Assembly (NCBI GenBank): GCA_023014335.1
Contig: JAECYW010000025.1
Location: 248,001 to 312,000 of the forward strand
DNA length: 64,000 nucleotides
Direction of reading: 5' to 3'
Source of the DNA: Galerina marginata
Taxonomy: Eukaryota > Basidiomycota > Agaricomycetes > Agaricales > Galerinaceae
How positions within the stretch are numbered: position 1 is the stretch's first letter; each line of letters opens with the position of its first letter. Below the pieces are notes generated by a model, which searched no databases, was not told where the DNA came from, and worked only from the letters and a program-made list of their open reading frames with translations. The translations under genes and the position numbers were made by a program. Below are positions 45,398 through 58,281 of this stretch, one piece after another.

Positions 45398-47335
45398 TCA
45401 TACGAAGTCCTTCTTGTGATCAGCACCGGCTGATTTCAGGCTTCCTAACTCGATTGCATCTTCATCGAATCGCGTCGTCATCTTCCAGGACATCGGATAG
45501 GTTAATTCATTTTGTAGTCAGAACTCAGATATATGATTCAAAAATTATTTACTCACAGAAGTGTTAGAAACGAACGCGATCGAGGACAGCTAAGTAAGAT
45601 GTATCCTTGAGCATCCATGGGTAGGTAATCCGAGTGCGTGCTTACTCTGACCGGTTTTACGATTCTCGTATTTGGTACAGGGTCCGAGTCGAGATCGCCG
45701 TTGGACGGGATCGCAAGGTTTCCATTCCACCCATCCCGAACGTTAAGACTAAACGTGTGATATTATAATGCAGTTGATTTAAGTTGGCCTACGAACTTAC
45801 GTGCTGAGAAGTGAATTGACGTAGAGCTTGGAGAGCGGTAGATCCCAAACGAAGTTCCTGTTGACGATGCTTTAGCATGAAGCCAATCAAATTATGGTGA
45901 AATTTCTGACACAGTTATGCCCTGACGACAAAGAATAAGAATTTAACTTCGAGGAGGAGGTGAATAGGCTGGTCAGGCTTGCCTTAACAGTCAGGACGAG
46001 GATGAGATCCAGTGAGGCAAAAATGGTTGTAATTAGTCCAGTTTGTATCGTTGCTGGGAGGGACGCATGAGGTACTAATATCACTACCTTGTGAATGAGA
46101 GAGAGGAAACACACCTCGGACAATTTTGGAGACTCTGTCATCCGTAGCCTTTATTCCCGTCTTCCGGCGGCGCTTCAAGCCGTAAAACTTGGTTAAGCCA
46201 GTTTCCAATTGAAATTCATGGTAAACCGGACGTACTAATGACCAAAATAGGGACCCCGTAATGAGAACATCCACCACAGCCGATGCTGTCAGCCAAACAA
46301 TAGTGGGGTGATCCAGTCGTCCAAAAGAGGCCCATCTGCTATCTAATAATACACAGACCGAGAGCGTGGTGGCGCCGACTGGCCATGCGGGAAAAATTGG
46401 AAGACAGTCGGTCAGTGGGATATTCGACATCAGTATAATAATAGTATGTAACGCACTAAATGCGCAGGCTCCAAGAAACCCGATGATAAGAGGCAGGACG
46501 ATCGACTGGCCAATTACCTTGATTCTCCACGCAGCGAAAAATTGTACGGGCGTGGAAATCAGAACCTGTGTCGTCGCGATCAGGTTGGAGGCCGGGTAAA
46601 GATGGAGAGGGGATATTCTACCGTGCTGAGTGCATCTAAAATGCGACATGAACAACTTCGAGGAAAGAACGAAGGACTGATTCAACGTGCCTAGCGGGAT
46701 CACTGGGAGAGAGTCCGGTTCTTAATTATTTCCCCAATGAGTTCGCAAAGGGATTACTTACTTCTTGGTGCAGCGATAAACACTTGTGGATTACCTAGTC
46801 CATTTGTTAGCCGATGCCGAGGATGAATACAGTGCAACTGCCCATACCAAAGTTTAACACCAGCGGCTCAAAAACCACTCCTACGATGATGATTGTGTTG
46901 ATAGTCTCCATGATAAACAAGTAGAGAACCTAGGCTAAACATGAACCACGAAAAAGTTGGTAATCTGGGCAGCCCCTTACTAAATATCGAATTCGCTTGG
47001 AATCTCTATCGAAGGCAATTGAGTTACGATCAGACGGCGCATGGGAGTGAGTACCTTACCTCTTGTACTTTTGGTAATAGATATAACACTGATCCCATAA
47101 TTTGGCTTTGACTCAAACAAAACTTGGAGATGGACGAACTTGAACCACGCATACCTGGATGAAAAACAGATCAGATGCAGAATAAGGAATAAACTTCTTT
47201 TTGGAACTTACTCCGTATAAAATTGTGTTAAGAAAGGCGCCAATGAGGAGTGGTCCAAAACTAGCAAGACGGTCTGGGGGAGGGGTTTAAGTTAAAACAG
47301 AGACTGCGGACCTACACATTCAATGCCGGATTCAT
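45398..47335 (-). CDS. DUF6534-family seven-helix membrane protein (copy E)
   Basis: Exons follow the family pattern. FGPLLIGAFLNTILYG is near 47250, then CYIYYQKYKR|DSKRIRYLV, then LYLFIMETINTIIIVGVVFE. FFAAWRIKVIGQSIVLPLII follows, then HPTIVWLTASAVVDVLITGS and RRKTGIKATDDRVSKIVR. The hallmark LPLSKLYVNSLLST near 45800 leads to an exon with LNVRDGWNGNLAIPSNGDLD. A final exon carries MTTRFDEDAIELGSLKSAGA and ends ADHKKDFV, with the stop at 45398; all of these join in frame. The first exon (MNPALN at 47335) could not be joined cleanly to FGPLLIG, so the start is tentative. It is the third DUF6534 gene on this strand within 20 kb. Confidence 0.75.
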
Positions 47336-48269
47336 TTTGGCCGCCAGCCACTGCGTTAGGGGGGTAGTCAACGAAGGACGATGGAGATACGAAAGCACTT
47401 CAAAGTCTAGAGTGGGCAATCATTTATTCGTTTCCGATAACACATCAGCTGCTCAGCACTATTTATACCAAGTGCCAGCTGACCCCTATAGCTTGACGTC
47501 GACTTCGAAGTCTCACGAACAAAGCGCGAGAAGCAAGATTTTGACGAACTGATGCAGAAATTGATGTTAAGTCGTAGTGAGAACACAGCTCGGGACTGTC
47601 GTGATAGATGGTCATCGTCTGCACTGAAAAACGAAAGATGGTAGATCATCGGAGAGTAAAGAATTTTGATTTGATTTGTAAGCATAGTCGCACGCCAGAA
47701 CCTTATGATGTGCTAGCGCTGTGGTCAGCGCTTTCGTGGATTGCTTGATTTTCCTTCTGTTGGTAGTTTCTCCAGCTTCCCGAAGATGGCTCAGCCTTTC
47801 AAAAGAATTTATCATGTCCAGATTATTCCATCCCAATCCCATTCGCTAGACTTCACCATCAGTGAGGGGGGCTTAACATCAACGACTTACTCGATGGCAG
47901 AAAATGCCAAGTGTCTTCCGTTGTCAGCGTGTAAACGTAGTTTTGGTGCCTCCTTCAGTTCTAAAGAGATGATTTGATCGAGACTCGTTGCCTTCTTCGG
48001 CGACTGAGCTTTTTTTATTTTACGAAATTGTCGCATCTCCTTCCGTGTCTGACTCCGCGAAACAAAGTGAGATTTATCATAGGAACGACGCTAAATTCGA
48101 ACTGTTGGCTTCGAATGAATTCGTCACTTTTAAAAACATACATTCAAGTACATATGAAGCAAATGAAGTCAGGTTGGTAGTTCAACCGGTGGGTCTCGAA
48201 TAAATATAACTGTCTAGGCATCAGTTATGAAGGAAATAAAATAATTGAACTCTGAAACGTACCCAGGAT
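47336..48269. other. Sequence 3' of the split secreted-protein gene, no gene recognised
   Basis: Short ORFs on both strands lack motifs. One at 47612-47842 (minus) has a helical, charged composition (SFERLSHLREAGETTNRRK) but no partner exons. Some of this could be downstream exons of the gene split by the Copia element. Confidence 0.35.
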
Positions 48270-48307
48270 TTAATTCTCGGAAGTGACGGGTTCAAGGAAT
48301 TTTGTTT

Positions 48308-48312
48308 CCCCT
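48308..48312. repeat. Target site duplication of the Copia element, left copy
   Basis: CCCCT stands immediately before the left LTR. The identical CCCCT follows the right LTR at 53377-53381. Five base pairs is the normal Copia duplication. Confidence 0.9.
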
Positions 48313-48624
48313 TATTGAGATCGTATGTAGGTACTTAGTTAAAGTAACAACGAGATCAGCACGGCAGTGGTAACTTAATAACTGAGACTTAGGTTCACAC
48401 AAGGTAATTGGGGGAAAGGGAAGAATGAAATTATGATAACTAGCTATTACAGGTTTGCGAGGTCTTTATATACATGTAACTAGAGTAGAGGAATGTACTA
48501 GAATATACGAGCAGTGAAGAGAGTCAGTACACGGAGTCACTGCGAGTCATCGGGGATGCCTCGGGGATGCGCACTCGGTGAACTTACCGATTCGGGCTTC
48601 GGGCTTGCACAGCTCGTCTCAACA
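48313..48624 (-). repeat. Copia 3' LTR (element orientation)
   Basis: 312 bp; in element orientation it begins TGTTGAGACG and ends GATCTCAATA. A TATATA-like signal (near 48470) may serve transcription. It matches the other LTR without differences noticed by eye. Confidence 0.95.
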
Positions 48625-48643
48625 CTTCCCCTCAAGCTGGAAG
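48625..48643 (-). promoter_or_regulatory. Copia polypurine tract
   Basis: Just inside the 3' LTR, the element strand reads TTGAGGGGAAG. This purine run is the expected plus-strand priming site for reverse transcription. It overlaps the end of the polyprotein ORF. Confidence 0.7.
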
Positions 48644-51600
48644 CAGACCGAGTTCGGAAGTGAACTGTTCGTGCTTCGGCTTCGCAAGAGCCTTCGTGAA
48701 AATGTCTGAAGTCATCTCGTCAGTAGGACAGTAAATAACTTCAATAGTTTGATCTTGAACCTTAGCACGTACGAAATGATTAGTTATGTCAAAATGTTTC
48801 GAGCGTGCGTGAAACTGAGGATCTTGCGTGAGTGCGATAGCGGACTGATTGTCGCTAAATAAAATGGTCGGATCGTCTTGCGTGTAGCCGAGATCCTTGA
48901 ATAAATTTCGTAGCCAAATAATTTGGCGCGTGGCATGAGCGATGGCCGTATATTCGGCTTCAGTGGTTGAGAGCGCGATTGTTGTCTGTTTCTTCGAGCT
49001 CCAAGCGATGGCGGCGTTGCCTAAAAATATTGTGTATCCCGAAATGGATTTTCGATCGTCGGGATCGGATGCAAAGTCCGCGTCACAATAAGCGCTAAAA
49101 TTAACTTCGTCTTCATCCACGTCGCCTCCGTAAAACAAGACACGATCGCGCGTTCCTGCTAGATAACGGAATACGCGCTTCAATGCGGTCCAATGTGAGT
49201 TTCCGGGATTACTTGAATATTTACTTAACTTCTGTACTGCGTAGGCAATATCAGGTCGGGTTCCAATTGCGGCATACATTAGGGATCCAACGGCCGCGGC
49301 ATATCCTCCTCCTAGGCGCTCGTCCTGGTCCTCTTGTGGTTCTTCCTTCATGTCGTTCTCGCTGACACGTGTCAATATGACATTGGGATCCATCGGAGTT
49401 GACACGGCTCGACAATTTTCCATGCCGTACTTCTTAAGTACGCGGTCAACATAGGATGTCTGACCTAGAGTTATGGTATGTGCCTTTCTGTTCCTCTTGA
49501 CTTCGAGGCCAATAATAAGTTTGGGCTCTCCTAGGTCGTTTATTTCGAATTCCTTCTTGAGGTAAGCTTTGATTTCGTTCATTTCAACTGAATTATCAGT
49601 GAATAACATCAGATCATCCACCCAGACTGTAATATACGAAGTATGACCATTTTCCGTGCGGATATACACGCAATGGTCGACGTTGGACTTTCTGAATCGA
49701 AGTTTGGTGAGTACTTTATCGAGTTTACGATTCCATTCGCGTCCTGATTGCTTGAGTCCGTAGATCGTCTTCTTGAGGCGGCAAACCTTCGTTGTTCCGT
49801 CGTGAAATCCGTCTGGTTGCCTCATGAATATTTCCTCCTGTAAGTCGCCATTTAAATAGGCTCCTTTGACGTCTAACTGTTGAATTTCAAGGTCTTTAAT
49901 TGCTGCGATCGCGAGCAGTGCTCGAAGCGAATCGTGGCGCATTACTGGCGCGAAAGTGCCGTCGAAATCCATACCTGGAATTTGGGAGAAGCCTTGCGCT
50001 ACGAGGCGCGCTTTGTATCGAACTATTTCGCCATGTTCGTTGTATTTCCTCAGGAAAACCCATCGGCATCCGATTGCCTTTCGTTCTGGCGGTAAGTCAT
50101 CCAATTCCCAAGTTTCCATGCCTTCCAATAGTGAATATTCTTCGTTAATTGCCTTCTCCCAGTGTTCCCATTCAGGAGAAGCCTTGGCTTTGTTAATCGA
50201 TCGAGGTAGGTCATCATTAGCATTATTTAATGATGCCACAAAGCCTAATTCATTTGAGGCTAGATTTGCGATAGTTTCCTCGTCAATTTCGTCCTGTGAG
50301 GTGCCTTCATTTCGTGGCCGGGGGGCAGGTAAGCGAGCATCTGGATTGTTGATTTTCCTATAATCAAGGTCTGGCAGGTTTCTGTTTGTGCGTCGTAATG
50401 GGATAGCATTGTGCTTCTTTGGATAATATGCGACATTTGGGCTCGTTGTAGGCGTACTCGGTGCGTTATTCGATTTCTGAGGTTTAGATGGCGTTGACGG
50501 TGTCGCTTTAGGCGGTTCGACGTTAGGCGCTGGTGCGGGCGCTTGTTGCGGTGCGTTCTCTGGTGCTAACAATTTCGATTCAGCTGACTCTTTAGGTGTC
50601 TTCTCGGGAGATTGGGGTTCGGAATTACCCTTTAACTCCCCCTCGAGCTCCAATCTAGGTAAGAGTTCGAAATCCACTGTTTCTGGTTCCTTCTCTGAGA
50701 AGATATAATTCCTAGAAACTTTAATGTTGCGATTTTTCGAGTCGTAATAGCGTACAGCCTTTGGTCCGTCCTCAAATCCAACAAAGGTATACTTCGTTGA
50801 TTTGGGAGCTAACTTCGATTGACTTCCCTCGTTTAAAATCCAGACGTCGCATCCGAATTCCTGGAGGTGCGACATGTTCGGTTTCCGACCGGACCACGCT
50901 TCCTCGGGGGTCTTTCCTTTAAGCGCTCGTGTAGGCGCTCGATTACGAAGATAGGCGGCATGTCTGACGGCTTCGGCCCATAAAAAATGAGGTAAGTTTC
51001 TTCCAATCAACATGGATCGAGCCAATTCGATTAACGTGCGGTTGAAGCGTTCGGCGATTCCATTTTGCGATGGAGAATAAGGTGCGGTGGTTTGAATTTC
51101 AATTCCCTTCTCAGCACACCAGTCCTTCGTTTTCTTATTGATGTATTCAGTGCCATTGTCGACGCGTAAAACCTTCGGCGTGAATCCGAATTTCTTCTCT
51201 ACCCAGGTAATATATTCCTTGACTTTTTCGAATGCTTCTGATTTCTTCTTCATAAAGAGAACTGTGCATCTTCGTGTCGCGTCATCGCTAAAGGAAATAT
51301 AGTACTTCGATCCATTGATTGAAGTGGTGCGCGCTGGTCCCCAGACGTCGCTATGGGTGAGTTCTCCTGGATTCTCTGCTCGAGTTTCACTTTCCGCAGG
51401 ATAAGAGTTGCGATGCTGCTTGCCTTGAATGCAGGCTTCGCATTGATGGAATTCTTCGGTGGGATCAACGGTAAGTCCTTCGATTAAGTTGTCCTTAATG
51501 AGTTTCTTAAGTCCCGAAATTGCCAGGTGTCCGTATTTCTTGTGGAGTGAATCCCATGTATCCGGGAGGCTTAGCGCGACCTGAGCGTGCTCCCGTGCTG

Positions 51601-52969
51601 CGTGAATGGGTTCTGCATCCAGTACGTACAAATTGTTGACTATCTTTCCTTGGGCTAGTAGCTTATCGTTCTTGTTCCAGAGTTTAATTCCTCCGCCTTT
51701 GCAAGTGGCGTAACCATCCGCTTTATCGAGTTTGGTAATCGAAAGCAGATTATTCGCGGCATCCGGGGCGTATAAGACGTTCTGTAAGTGATTGGTTATT
51801 AATTTTCCATCAACTTTGCAGTTTAAACTGACTTTACCGATTCCTAGAGCTGAAATTGATTGTTGGCCAATGCCTTCAATTGATTTCGAGGTAAGGGGAA
51901 TATACGAATTAAATAACTCACGATCATTGCAGATGTGGGACGTAGCTGCCGTATCCGCGATCCAACTGTTTCGCGTGATCTTGACGCTGGGCTGACTGTC
52001 CTTAGACTGGTAAGCGGCCTCCTTTTCATCTGTCTTTGTCGTTCCCTCTGACTGCGCTTGACTCGCGCGTTCTTTACCTTTAGGTTTCGACTTCCCGCCT
52101 TTCCGGGGTCGGTTGCTCCTAGGACCTTTGCCCTCGCTGCCTCCTCCCTTCGACCAGCAATCCGGTTCAGTGTGTCCTGTTTTATGACAATTAGTACACT
52201 CTAAATTCGATTTATTCACAGGGGCTTTACCATGCACGCTCGATTTCGGCGCGTGCGCTTGCATTGCGACATTAGCGCCCAATCCGGATCGCTCGGTCCG
52301 CCGACGATTCTCCTCGAGAATAAGCGCGACAAGCTGAAACGAAGTGATTTTCCATAGCGAAGTCGATGCTGGAGTCGTAGCAGTATCAGCAGAAGCAGAA
52401 GAGGTGCTAGCTCCAAGGTAAGCAGTAGTGAATTGATCCCAAGATTCCGGGAGAGAAGATATTAAAATAGTGGTGAAATCCTCGTCAGATACGAGTGTCC
52501 CCAGTAAGTGAAGTTCCTCCTGAATACTACGAAGCTCATTTATGTGAGTCTGTATTTCTGTAGATTCATCGGCTACGGTACGGTACAAGCGTCTGCGTGC
52601 CGAAATAATTCCCATTGTACCTCGCGGTTCTTTCACGGTCTTCAACTGCGTCCACATTTCCGCGGCGGTCTTGGCACCTGCGATGTGTATCATCTGCGGG
52701 TCACTCAAGGTAAGCTCAATTTGAGTTTGCGCTCGCGCATCATTCTCTTCCCATTCTGATAACTTTGTTTCATAAGCTGTTTGCAGTGCTTCATCAGCTC
52801 CCGGGGACAATGCCTCCGGCTTCTTAGCTGTTCCTTCGACATATTTAAGGAGACGGCGTTCTCGAAGTACACCGGTTACACGGCGTTTCCACGGAAGCCA
52901 GTTGTCGTCCTTCAACAGTTCGATGCGGTAAAGGCTTGAAGATGCATCACGAATTTCAGAGGTAGACAT
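48632..52969 (-). CDS. Copia gag-pol polyprotein, intact
   Basis: One uninterrupted ORF of 1445 residues starts at ATG 52969 (MSTSEIRDASSS). Gag of the UBN2 type occupies about residues 15-250, followed by a zinc knuckle CTNCHKTGHTEPDC (about 255). The aspartic protease motif is IADTAATSH (about 335). The integrase has an HHCC finger (KKYGHLAISG...CEACIQGKQH, about 475-520), then the catalytic core (HSDVWGPAR, later NGIAERFNRT). Reverse transcriptase starts at GCRWVFLRK (about 970) and has its catalytic WVDD box (about 1115). RNase H (ADFASDPDDRKSISGY and LSTTEAEYTA, about 1290-1350) follows. No stop or frameshift breaks it. It encodes everything needed for copy-and-paste movement. Confidence 0.97.
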   Translation of the reverse strand: MSTSEIRDASSSLYRIELLKDDNWLPWKRRVTGVLRERRLLKYVEGTAKKPEALSPGADEALQTAYETKLSEWEENDARAQTQIELTLSDPQMIHIAGAKTAAEMWTQLKTVKEPRGTMGIISARRRLYRTVADESTEIQTHINELRSIQEELHLLGTLVSDEDFTTILISSLPESWDQFTTAYLGASTSSASADTATTPASTSLWKITSFQLVALILEENRRRTERSGLGANVAMQAHAPKSSVHGKAPVNKSNLECTNCHKTGHTEPDCWSKGGGSEGKGPRSNRPRKGGKSKPKGKERASQAQSEGTTKTDEKEAAYQSKDSQPSVKITRNSWIADTAATSHICNDRELFNSYIPLTSKSIEGIGQQSISALGIGKVSLNCKVDGKLITNHLQNVLYAPDAANNLLSITKLDKADGYATCKGGGIKLWNKNDKLLAQGKIVNNLYVLDAEPIHAAREHAQVALSLPDTWDSLHKKYGHLAISGLKKLIKDNLIEGLTVDPTEEFHQCEACIQGKQHRNSYPAESETRAENPGELTHSDVWGPARTTSINGSKYYISFSDDATRRCTVLFMKKKSEAFEKVKEYITWVEKKFGFTPKVLRVDNGTEYINKKTKDWCAEKGIEIQTTAPYSPSQNGIAERFNRTLIELARSMLIGRNLPHFLWAEAVRHAAYLRNRAPTRALKGKTPEEAWSGRKPNMSHLQEFGCDVWILNEGSQSKLAPKSTKYTFVGFEDGPKAVRYYDSKNRNIKVSRNYIFSEKEPETVDFELLPRLELEGELKGNSEPQSPEKTPKESAESKLLAPENAPQQAPAPAPNVEPPKATPSTPSKPQKSNNAPSTPTTSPNVAYYPKKHNAIPLRRTNRNLPDLDYRKINNPDARLPAPRPRNEGTSQDEIDEETIANLASNELGFVASLNNANDDLPRSINKAKASPEWEHWEKAINEEYSLLEGMETWELDDLPPERKAIGCRWVFLRKYNEHGEIVRYKARLVAQGFSQIPGMDFDGTFAPVMRHDSLRALLAIAAIKDLEIQQLDVKGAYLNGDLQEEIFMRQPDGFHDGTTKVCRLKKTIYGLKQSGREWNRKLDKVLTKLRFRKSNVDHCVYIRTENGHTSYITVWVDDLMLFTDNSVEMNEIKAYLKKEFEINDLGEPKLIIGLEVKRNRKAHTITLGQTSYVDRVLKKYGMENCRAVSTPMDPNVILTRVSENDMKEEPQEDQDERLGGGYAAAVGSLMYAAIGTRPDIAYAVQKLSKYSSNPGNSHWTALKRVFRYLAGTRDRVLFYGGDVDEDEVNFSAYCDADFASDPDDRKSISGYTIFLGNAAIAWSSKKQTTIALSTTEAEYTAIAHATRQIIWLRNLFKDLGYTQDDPTILFSDNQSAIALTQDPQFHARSKHFDITNHFVRAKVQDQTIEVIYCPTDEMTSDIFTKALAKPKHEQFTSELGLLPA

Positions 52970-53045
52970 GATAGTAGATTGCTAGTTGTAAGTCTCGTTG
53001 AATAAACTCTTTGGTGATATCTTAAATTCTTCAGTAATTAAGTAT

Positions 53046-53064
53046 TGAGCCGGGGCCCATAACC
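53046..53064 (-). promoter_or_regulatory. Copia primer-binding region
   Basis: Directly inside the 5' LTR the element strand reads GGTTATGGGCCCCGG. Position fits a tRNA primer-binding site. Which tRNA (or internal tRNA fragment) is used cannot be decided without comparison to the host tRNA set. Confidence 0.5.
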
Positions 53065-53376
53065 TATTGAGATCGTATGTAGGTACTTAGTTAAAGTAAC
53101 AACGAGATCAGCACGGCAGTGGTAACTTAATAACTGAGACTTAGGTTCACACAAGGTAATTGGGGGAAAGGGAAGAATGAAATTATGATAACTAGCTATT
53201 ACAGGTTTGCGAGGTCTTTATATACATGTAACTAGAGTAGAGGAATGTACTAGAATATACGAGCAGTGAAGAGAGTCAGTACACGGAGTCACTGCGAGTC
53301 ATCGGGGATGCCTCGGGGATGCGCACTCGGTGAACTTACCGATTCGGGCTTCGGGCTTGCACAGCTCGTCTCAACA
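53065..53376 (-). repeat. Copia 5' LTR (element orientation)
   Basis: 312 bp, matching the LTR at 48313-48624 with a constant offset and no difference noticed by eye. It is followed by the CCCCT duplication at 53377-53381. Confidence 0.95.
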
Positions 53377-53600
53377 CCCCTCGCGCAGGAGCCCCTGTGA
53401 TAAGGAAGTGCCGAAATAATAAGTATCGAGATCTTATTTTAGGCGAAATTTATGCAATAAGAACGCACTTTCGGCGACGTCGTGAGGAACGCTCATAACA
53501 AGCGTAGAGTACGTCACGAAGACTAGAAGTAGGGAGTAGAATAACTTAGCCATCTGTGACTATGAATGGGAGACTACAGAAGTCTGAAACCCGCCCTCTG

Positions 53601-53607
53601 CTTTATA
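53601..53607 (-). promoter_or_regulatory. TATA box of the split secreted-protein gene
   Basis: TATAAAG on the minus strand, 48 bp before the ATG at 53553. It is the same arrangement as at the other secreted-protein genes in the window. Confidence 0.55.
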
Positions 53608-54924
53608 GTCGATTTTCGCGTATTGTCTGTGTCACTTAGATTGAGTCCATTTCACCGCTGATCACAATGATGGAAACAATTCAATTGGGGACCTGAGTTG
53701 GGGTACTCGAGCGCCATGATAGAAGATTTGATCAATCCTCATTCCTCGTGTTCTGATAGCTCTTTAAGTCGACCTCCGGATGAATTAATCGAGAACCGTC
53801 TCACGAGAACTAACCTACAAGAAAAACATGCTCGAACTGGAAAAATTGGCGGAGGAAAATGTGAGTAGCTATGTACATAAAACAAAAGCTATATGTTTCG
53901 CCGACGTTGCAGTATCGGCTCCCGGGGTAGGCATATACCTCGAATCATACGGGATCGGGGTAAAGATAACTTGGCGTTATATCGATAACTGCCCGTGGGC
54001 GGTGGTTGTCGATGCCGGGACTAATGTATGTAGACTCTAGAGCTTGATAAGAAAGTATTTTTGGAAAGAGAAACACAAACTCTTGGAAGGGTAGTATCTG
54101 GTAGTATACATGTGGGTTCTGTCACTTTCTGTAAGGCGACGACAGTTGCACCCATTGCGATTGTCATTGGAGTCCGTCTTCTGACCGGATCAATTTAGTG
54201 CAAGGGTGTACCGGATGGGCCGGACAAACAACCACAAGCACCGCATGCCAAGCCGAGCGAAAAATAAATCTTGAACGAAACGACAACATCGAGAGGCAAG
54301 TCGCTATCCACACCACTTCAATACGCGCATTAGCAGCCCCCACTTGACATATCAACTTTTCCACCTTTCAACCCTAGGCCTTCTATCAAGGTGCACTGAT
54401 TCCCTCCATGGAACTGACGACTCGGACTCTCCTTCATGAATTTAGTCGTCCTCCCTCTGAGTGGCCGTCACTTGCGTGTTCTTTCATGCATGTGTTTTTA
54501 TGCCGGTTGGAGCCGTCGCTGGGCATACCCCTTATCTCTTGTGTGCCGCAAAATGAGCTTTCCATTCTAGTCTGTTACCATGCTGGCGGGAAACTCAGTA
54601 CAGGTCACTCGCCTTTCGTCATGCCTTCCGCCGAACCGTCATTCTTCAAGATTGCCCCAGCTCTCTCAGTTGGGCACAACAGGCTTCCGAACTACACCAG
54701 TACTTCTCATGTGGACCTAACCAGACCCAAGCCTTTTATGCACATGAGACTAGAATTCTTCGCGACCTTGGTTTCCTTTCGAAAGCTTCAACCTAATTTT
54801 TATTTCTTATCCACATAATCCAGCATACGAGTTATCTCGTGCATTTGGCAACACATCGATAAAAAGGAAGCTTCTTCATGTGCTAACATCTCTTGGCTGC
54901 GATAATTTTGAATGCACTGGGAGA
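53608..54924. other. Intergenic, no gene recognised
   Basis: ORFs at 53828-54040 and 54408-54818 (plus) lack a signal peptide, domain or splice-supported extension, and flanking regions are open on both strands. The right end holds the promoter of the S8 protease gene. Confidence 0.4.
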
Positions 54925-54931
54925 TATAAAA
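54925..54931 (+). promoter_or_regulatory. TATA box of the S8 protease gene
   Basis: TATAAAA lies 69 bp before the ATG at 54994. Confidence 0.5.
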
Positions 54932-54993
54932 TCGCGCTGACCGACATTGAAACCTGGAAAACGCTCTTGCAGAGTTTTCATACATTGTTTGCT

Positions 54994-56953
<1,960 letters not shown>

Positions 56954-58281
56954 CAAGCGTAGTGAACGGGATAGCGAAATTAATGATTGACTGTGTGAAA
57001 TAGGACCACGAGATAGCGACTACACGAACGCTACTTCGCAATGTTTATATTTAAAGAAATTCGTATTGCATTGAAAGTTCTTGACTATTCTGCCTACAAG
57101 ATTCAACTGGCTGATAATTCAGCAAGGGTCTCGTTTTTGCCATGTGTCAGTGGAAGAACTTGGCCTTGATCGAGTACTCACTCCAAATTCCAAATTATTC
57201 TGTAGTAAGTATTCGTATCAAGTTTTGAATGCGTTCCTGAACGCTCTTCGACACGGTACAAACGTTTGGCCAATCTTCACCTCTTCAGAACCAGTCGTCA
57301 TGTCAATGTATTCTACTACACGAAGAGATTTAAACAAAAATATGGGCCAACGACGAAACGGGCGTGTCCGCTTACTTTGAGACGACGCCTGATGATGAGA
57401 TCGGTGAGAGACGATGGCAATGAGAGGAGAGCCGAAAAAGGACAATCTGATTAGATTCAGGGACACCGCCAGCTCTTTTTCCCACGTAAGTTTTCCGCCA
57501 CCTGTCCACAAATGCTACGCAAGAGGTTTGTTTCGCATATAAAACACTATAAAACCCCCTCCGAAGTCTAAAGATGCGTTCCACCTCAGCCATTTTAGGT
57601 GAACTAACTGCCTGGCCTGTGCACTTCGCGTTCAAGTCTCGAGTATGATTGGTCCAGTCGACCTTAGTCTGGCAGCTACTTACTCAAATAAATTTCGAAG
57701 TCCACGTACGTTTTCTCTCTGCCTGTCTTGAGGACTTTCACATCTGACATTCCGAAGAGGTATTTCGATAAGAAGACCTCTAGCATACTACTTTATTGCT
57801 TGGCCTGGCATATGCAGACTCTAAGGCACCACCAGCGGTAATCAATCGTCTAATAAATGAACTGTGGTTGAGGCGAACCGCTGCCTCCGCTCTTGGATTT
57901 TAGTTCTCAATGTAGATCCTACGAAAGCTTCTCGTTTCCGCTTTCCTTCGCGACTACTGCCGGCATTACGGCTGACTGTACGACTTTATCTTATTTCTCG
58001 GTGGAGAGACCATGAGCTGATTTTCTGATAACATAGGACCTACCGCGACACTTGAACCAAGTCCACGTTTCCGCTCCTAAAATACTCGACGATTCCGGGA
58101 AAGCATGCAATGTGAAATACATTTTTTAGGTATAGCTTCCCGTTACCTGACGACTCCTTTTAATGATTGGCTCCTCCATCCGGTAGTTTTTTTGAACTCT
58201 TGGATCCCTGCCTTGGGTTAGGAAGGAGCCTAACCGTGTTGAACTTCACTTTCATCAACGGAACCCAAAAGAACCTGTACA
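56954..58281. other. Intergenic, no gene recognised
   Basis: ORFs of up to 99 codons occur on both strands without signal peptides or domains. Splice-like sites are scattered and give no consistent gene. Confidence 0.4.

Larger units (their letters stand above)
48313..53376 (-). mobile_element. Full-length Copia (Ty1/copia) LTR retrotransposon
   Basis: A 5064-bp element lies on the minus strand, with two 312-bp LTRs, a 5-bp target duplication, one intact polyprotein ORF, a polypurine tract and a primer-binding region. The LTRs read the same wherever I compared them and keep a constant offset of 4752 bp, which implies recent insertion. The domain order gag-protease-integrase-RT-RNase H is that of Copia. 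The element is probably autonomous. Confidence 0.96.
48270..53553 (-). pseudogene. Small secreted-protein gene split by the Copia insertion
   Basis: Start ATG at 53553, with a signal peptide MAKLFYSLLLVFVTYSTLVM, and a TATA box 48 bp upstream. Exon 1 ends at a GTGCGT donor (53468). The 74-bp intron ends at CACAG, and exon 2 begins at 53394. Only 13 bp of exon 2, plus the CCCCT copy, precede the Copia element. On the other side the pre-insertion exon continues from 48312. In the phase given by this splice it stays open to a TAA at 48270, which would make about 46 residues. Another exon-2 phase stays open to a GTACGT donor near 48260, so more exons may follow. No family was recognised. Promoter and signal peptide remain intact, so a shortened transcript reading into the LTR is possible. 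Confidence 0.5.

Noticed and set aside
54408..54818. A 136-codon ORF upstream of the S8 protease
   Set aside because: It has no signal peptide, domain or supporting promoter. Composition and overlap with open frames on the other strand look like chance.
57218..57635. Overlapping minus-strand ORFs after the S8 protease as a gene
   Set aside because: No coherent exon chain, no motif, and codon use looks random.
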